Shown here in pieces: positions 59,617 to 64,000 of a stretch of DNA of 64,000 bases. Both the position numbers and the translations under genes were made by a program. How positions within the stretch are numbered: position 1 is the stretch's first letter; every line of letters starts with the position of its first letter. Source of the DNA: Dugong dugon (Eukaryota; Chordata; Mammalia; Sirenia; Dugongidae); contig CM057469.1 in the NCBI GenBank assembly GCA_030035585.1, positions 22,996,501 through 23,060,500 on the forward strand, given 5' to 3'. The notes under the pieces are model-generated. The model made no database searches. It was not told the origin of the DNA and saw only the letters and a program-made list of their open reading frames with translations.

Positions 59617-59723
59617 TGGAGGCGCTCCATTTGGGAACATTAATGGCTGCCCACGGTTATTTCTTTCCAATCTCAGATCATGTCCTCACACTGAAGGATG
59701 ATGGCACCTTTTACCGGTTTCAA
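59617..59723 (+). CDS. RGS7: RGS7 coding exon (DEP domain, second part)
   Basis: This 107-bp exon begins with TG, completing the Val codon left open by the exon at 1250-1300. It then encodes 35 residues starting [20 protein letters not shown] and ending in DGTFYRFQ, the core of the RGS7 DEP domain. The acceptor is TTTTCACAAAACAG and the donor CAA|GTAAGT is close to consensus. The exon ends on a codon boundary, and the next exon begins in frame. No stop or frameshift is visible. An in-frame Met (MAAHG, near 59646) could serve as a start only if transcription began inside the preceding intron; nothing in the sequence shows that it does. Confidence 0.95.
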
Positions 59724-60638
59724 GTAAGTTTAATGAAAGTGTTCTTTAATAGTTAAACAGAAGCCAGCATTTTGCTTGTTGGTTAGTTTTCTTTTTAGAA
59801 AGTTTGAAAATGATAACATTTGACTTTGACTTAGGCTAGTTAGAAACTAATTAATGTTAAATTTAAGACAGAAAAAGCAATAAATCCAAAGAAAGATGGA
59901 GTGTGCTTAGTTAAGATGATTTGTGGAAAGCTAAATTGCGTGATGATTAAAGTTCTATTTAAATAAAAAGCTTAAGGGAAATTCAGAAAGTAAACTAGTG
60001 GAATTCAGGAAGATGGGAGAATCTCCATCTATAAATTGCTTTTAGCTATCAGGGAGAAGGTAGAGAGATATAACTGAATTTATTGTATTCTGGCTGCCTA
60101 TAATCTAGAACCATCTTCAGTCCAAGCAAACTCTCAGAGGGATGCTTGACGCTGCAGAAAAGAGCTAATTATACAAACCCTTTGCATGTTGGTACCTGAG
60201 GCCCTTTTGCAAGACTGTGAAGACTAAGAAGCATACTGCTTCGTTTGTGCATATTCACCTGAGGCAGAAGACATCTTAGAAAACTTGCAAACTGATAAAA
60301 GTCATTCTAGATCATTTTCAAATGAGACAGACACAATTATTCTTTCAGTAAATGATCATGGACTCTAATTTTCAGTCATTGTGCAGTCATTGATACTGGA
60401 CTTCACAATTATTTACCTGAAGTGTATTCTACACTTCATTAGACTTTATGATTAATTAATAACTGATTAGTGGATTATAGCTTATAGAATTAAAGCACAT
60501 ATAATGTCAGAATTCAAACTGTGATTTATTTACTGCAGGTATTTTCCAGAGAATTTTCTGCACTGTCCAACTTTCAGACACTGGAGCATTCTGTTCACCT
60601 GTCCTGAGTACTGTTAAATGCTCTATATCTAAATAATG
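59724..60638. other. RGS7: Short intron, first part, unique
   Basis: AT-rich unique sequence with no repeat or gene. Confidence 0.45.
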
Positions 60639-60838
60639 AGTCCCTGGTGGTGGAAACAGTTAATGCACTCAACTACTAACCAAAAGGTTGGTGGTTTGAA
60701 TCTACCCAGAGGTACCTCAGAAGAAAGGCCTGGTGATCTACTTCTGAAAACTTAGCCATTGAAAACCCTATGGAGCACAGTTCTATTCTGACACACATGT
60801 CACCATGAGTTAGAGTTGACTCAGTGGCAGCTGTTTTA
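60639..60838 (+). repeat. AfroSINE, older subtype
   Basis: A forward, diverged SINE (gagtccctggtggtggaaac; gagttgactcagtggcagc). Confidence 0.82.
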
Positions 60839-60861
60839 TATGTATATATATGTGACTGAAT

Positions 60862-61023
60862 GGAGCCCTGGTGATGCAGTGGTTAAGTGTCCGGCTGTTA
60901 ACCAAAAGGTTAACAGTTCAAATCCACCAGCTGCTCCTTGGAAACTCTGTGGGGTAGTTCTACTCTGTCCTATAGGGTCTCTATGAGCTGGAATCCACTC
61001 AATGGCAGCAGGTTTGGTTTTGG
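60862..61023 (+). repeat. AfroSINE with short TSD
   Basis: A forward SINE starting TGGAGCCCTGGTGATGCAGT, with the linker between the head and 'ggaaactctgtgggg' deleted. GACTGAAT repeats on both sides, just before and after the element. Confidence 0.88.
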
Positions 61024-61149
61024 TTATATATGACTGAATAGTAATTTGGGTGCCTAAGAACTTGCTTAGGAAAACTGAGAACAAAGAGAGGCTATACTTA
61101 AGAAAATTTTGTTCTCAAGGATCATTGTTCTCCAAAAACAGTCTCACTT

Positions 61150-61377
61150 CCACTTCCTTACTAATTGCCGTCGAGTGGACTTCGCTCATGGTGACCCCAA
61201 GTGTGTCAGAGTAGAACTGTGCCCCACAAGTTTTTCAGTGGCTGATTGTTTGGAAGTAGGTCACTAGGCCTTTCTTCCCAGGTACCTCTGGGTGGACTCG
61301 AACTCCAACCTTTTGATTGGCAGCTGAGTGCATTAACCATTTGTACCCCCCACCCCTGGGATTCCTCCACTTCCTTA
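61150..61377 (-). repeat. AfroSINE with 11-bp TSD
   Basis: A reverse SINE (61161-61366) between CCACTTCCTTA at 61150-61160 and 61367-61377. Confidence 0.88.
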
Positions 61378-62653
61378 GGACCTTTATATCCTAAAGCTAA
61401 TAATCTTTACAAGTTTTTGCGATGAATAACTAAGAGACAAAGCAGTCTCCTGAAATGGTGATACTGATCTAATTATTCAAGCAATTTAAATTAGGTAAAT
61501 TAATTAATTCAAAAAGGATTTAGAACAATGGAGCTTTATTCTTTGTGCAGTTAAACTGAAAGTAATGGTAGCTTAAAACAGCTTATTATTAAATTAGAGT
61601 AATTTTTGATCCTAAGGTTAACATTTTAATAAACAAGAATTATTGGTGATTAGCAAATATATTGTTTATATGTGACCAAGATTACCACAGTATGCTCATG
61701 GCGCACAGATAGTTAATTTAATTGACTAATATATGTAATTAATCCCACAACACTGATGCCTGCAGTCACTGCTCCATTGAGTCCTGGTGTCATCCCATTC
61801 TGGGGAATAAAACTTGATGGAGTCGACAGATGTTTGTAGTTTGTTCATAGGTTGGAGCCAAGCATGTCCAACTAGCAGGGCTAGAAAAGTGCTTTTAGAA
61901 AAACTGAACTGCCGATGATAATAACAGGGTATCTCCTGGTCATACATTTTCTTTGTAGCTTAGTCAATTCAGTTTGTAGAATTTACAGATTCAGAACTGT
62001 ACCTTTTGTTAATCAAATCAATCAGCTAAGACGCTATTAGTTTTTTTTTTTTTTTAAATGACCTCTGGTTTGTGCAGTTTAAAAACTTAGAGTAATAAGT
62101 GCCTTTATGAAGTAATGTTTTTTAAAAGTGAGAAGAACAAGTTGTTTTCATCTAGCTGGATGATGTTGAGAGCTGCTTTATTTAATTAACAGAACTAGAC
62201 AAATGTCGGGGAAAGATTTTGATGGTTGGAGTTTTGGATCTACTGAAGTTAGTGTCGAGATACATATGAACAGAAAGTAATTTGTTATATGTAAACATAT
62301 TTTGCCATAAGACTGACTGAAAAGAATAATTACAGTCTTCTCTGTGGATCAGCACTCTGTTTGAATAATGAAATCAGACCTTTTACCTTTGTCAGTTAAT
62401 GTAAAATTGTAGCAAAAATCCGCCATTTTAAATACCTGCTGGTTCTGCACAAATTCGGAGGCTGAACATTTTCTCGGCAAAGCAAATGTAGAGAAAAAAA
62501 CGCTACGTTATCTTTCTGGGCACTTGTTCTGGATTGAAAACAAATTATTAACAACTATTCTGGATAATTGTTGGAGATAAAAACAGAGAATAAATCAGAA
62601 ACTCTTTAATTCTTTATTTGTCTAACTTGGGTTTCACTTCTTTTGTTCCACAG
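61378..62653. other. RGS7: Intron upstream of the third exon, unique
   Basis: Repeat-free AT-rich sequence. 62140-62480 has balanced composition and looks like a candidate conserved element. The branch-point candidate TCTAAC at 62621 precedes the acceptor. Confidence 0.45.
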
Positions 62654-62705
62654 ACGCCCTACTTTTGGCCATCAAATTGTTGGGAGCCAGAAAATACAGA
62701 CTATG
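62654..62705 (+). CDS. RGS7: RGS7 coding exon (end of DEP region)
   Basis: This 52-bp exon follows TTTTGTTCCACAG and encodes [17 protein letters not shown] plus one base of the next codon (TAT|G). It matches the residues that follow the DEP core in RGS7. A good branch-point candidate, TCTAAC at 62621-62626, lies about 28 nt upstream of the acceptor. The donor reads TATG|GTCAGT. It keeps GT but has C at +3, so it is weaker than the two upstream donors. If the donor were skipped, the reading frame would stay open for about 28 codons to a TGA near 62790. The next RGS7 exon lies beyond the window. Confidence 0.93.
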
Positions 62706-63394
62706 GTCAGTGCAGATTCTCATCATTTTATTATAGAAAGTCATTATGTCTGGATGAATATGTATTTGTGTTTTATCGCTTTATTTGCCACTGAGACAAG
62801 GAAACCACACTGTTCAATATGGGACGATATTTCTACCATTGAATTTATGAATGATCTTGTTTGGAAGGTCTTTCCCAAAACTGGTGGCAACTTTTTCAGT
62901 GATATAGTGCCGTCTCTAACTATCAAAGAAAAACTCTGGAAAGGTTAAAAAGCTATACATAAGCTTAAAAATGTTCCTATTTTTAGTAGTATCGTGGTCT
63001 ACTAGAAAGAGTAACAAAAGCCCAGAGAGCCAGAGTTCTGCCTCACCTCTCCCGCTTAGCTGTGGGATTTTTTGTAAGTTCTTTGGCTTCTCTAGGTTCC
63101 ACTTTTCTCACTATTTCTCATTATTATATGACACATCCTGTGATTCCGTAAGCTGATGGTTGTGCTAAAGACAAACAGGCCAAGTTGCAAGGAAGAGGAA
63201 AAGTACACTAATGTGAAATTTTAACTAATGAAGCACTCTCAGTGAACTTAGAATGGATTCAGTTCAACAGTTGTGATTTCAGTTAAGCACTTCAAGAAGA
63301 AAATAAGCAGTCCCTAGTAAATACTGGTCTTCTTAAATCTTCCCAAAGGCTATAGTTTTCAAAGATAACATGACATAGTTTTTCAATATCATTT
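62706..63394. other. RGS7: Intron after the third exon, unique
   Basis: No repeat is recognised. An open frame at 62643-62948 crosses the exon in another frame and is not taken as coding. Confidence 0.45.
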
Positions 63395-63760
63395 CTACAA
63401 ATATTTATTGAGAATTTTTTTCTACACCAAGTGCTGCAGTAAGTGCTGAGCGTTGGGTAGCTTGTAGGCTAGATGAGGAAAACAGACCTCTACAGAAGCA
63501 GTTACTGTGGAATTTAGTGTAAATATAAGAGAGGTATGTGCAAAATTATGTAGATGTTTAGAGGAATGAAAGAGTGACTTTATTGTGGGGTTCCAGAATG
63601 ATTTCACAGATGAATTGGTAGCATTTGAATTGGATTTTCAAAGGGAAAGGTGGCTTTTCAGGAGATAAGCCAGGGAAGGCATTTTAGGCAAAGGGGCCAG
63701 CATCTGCAAAAGCAGTGAGAAGCAGCACAACAATTTGGCTTTCTTTAGCATCAATCCTGG
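63395..63760 (-). repeat. LINE2 fragment
   Basis: A reverse L2: 'caaatatttattgagaattt' at the left end and 'gggaaggcattttaggcaaa' and 'agcatctgcaaaagcagtg' at the right. Confidence 0.7.
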
Positions 63761-63918
63761 AGGAACATCTTTGTAAGAAAACCATAGGTGCAGAGTCTAT
63801 TCCCTATGTTCATCATTTTAGGAACTTGAATTTGACAGCTCATCCAAGAGTGGTGAGGTGCTGCTCAAAGGATTCAAACATGGAAAAAAAAATCTAAAAA
63901 CAAAAATACTGGTAAACT

Positions 63919-63921
<3 letters not shown>

Positions 63922-63970
<49 letters not shown>
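63922..63970. repeat. (TG)n microsatellite
   Basis: About 24 uninterrupted GT units. Confidence 0.98.
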
Positions 63971-63974
<4 letters not shown>

Positions 63975-63977
63975 ACT

Positions 63978-64000
63978 GTCAAGTCTATTCTTGCTCGTGG
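63978..64000 (-). repeat. Possible AfroSINE start, cut by the window end
   Basis: 'Gtcaagtctattcttgctcg' resembles the reverse tail of a SINE. Too short for certainty. Confidence 0.4.

Noticed and set aside
62643-62948. A 101-codon + strand frame overlapping the third RGS7 exon
   Set aside because: It reads the exon in a wrong frame and continues into the intron. No product is recognised.

Overview
This is a piece of a placental-mammal genome and carries no bacterial or viral operon. Two things identify it. First, three short exons on the + strand encode consecutive pieces of the DEP region of RGS7 (regulator of G-protein signalling 7), with GT/AG splice sites and matching reading phases. 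Second, the introns are full of tRNA-derived SINEs of the afrotherian type (AfroSINE) and of RTE-type LINE pieces with the same 3' end. I infer an afrotherian, most likely a paenungulate such as elephant; a sirenian or hyrax cannot be excluded from sequence alone.

Layout: exon 1 of the window lies at 1250-1300. It is followed by an intron of about 58.3 kb, an exon at 59617-59723, an intron of about 2.9 kb, and an exon at 62654-62705. Everything else is intronic. The large intron holds three sizeable LINE-1 copies, all antisense to RGS7. L1-A (1689-12288) has an intact 349-codon ORF1, a broken ORF2 and two successive 5'UTRs of different types. L1-B (33615-41968) is nearly full length but decayed. 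L1-C (55006-58474) is 5'-truncated with an internal deletion. A fourth, 134-bp L1 stub at 27940-28073 carries only 3'UTR. Older layers are an L1M-type 5' region (41969-44680) split by a solo MaLR-type LTR, four MaLR-like LTRs in all, L2 and MIR fragments, RTE fragments and more than twenty SINEs. Several insertions can be dated relative to each other from nesting and target-site duplications.

The most interesting structures are the tandem double 5'UTR of L1-A, including a GC/CpG-rich 266-bp monomer array, inside what looks like a single target-site duplication; a duplicated 3'UTR module shared by the three large L1s but absent from the short 27.9-kb stub; and a tRNA-Gly-headed, RTE-tailed SINE with a perfect 12-bp target-site duplication. 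I found no convincing new protein-coding system. Several unique, repeat-free stretches may be conserved regulatory elements, but this needs alignment to show.
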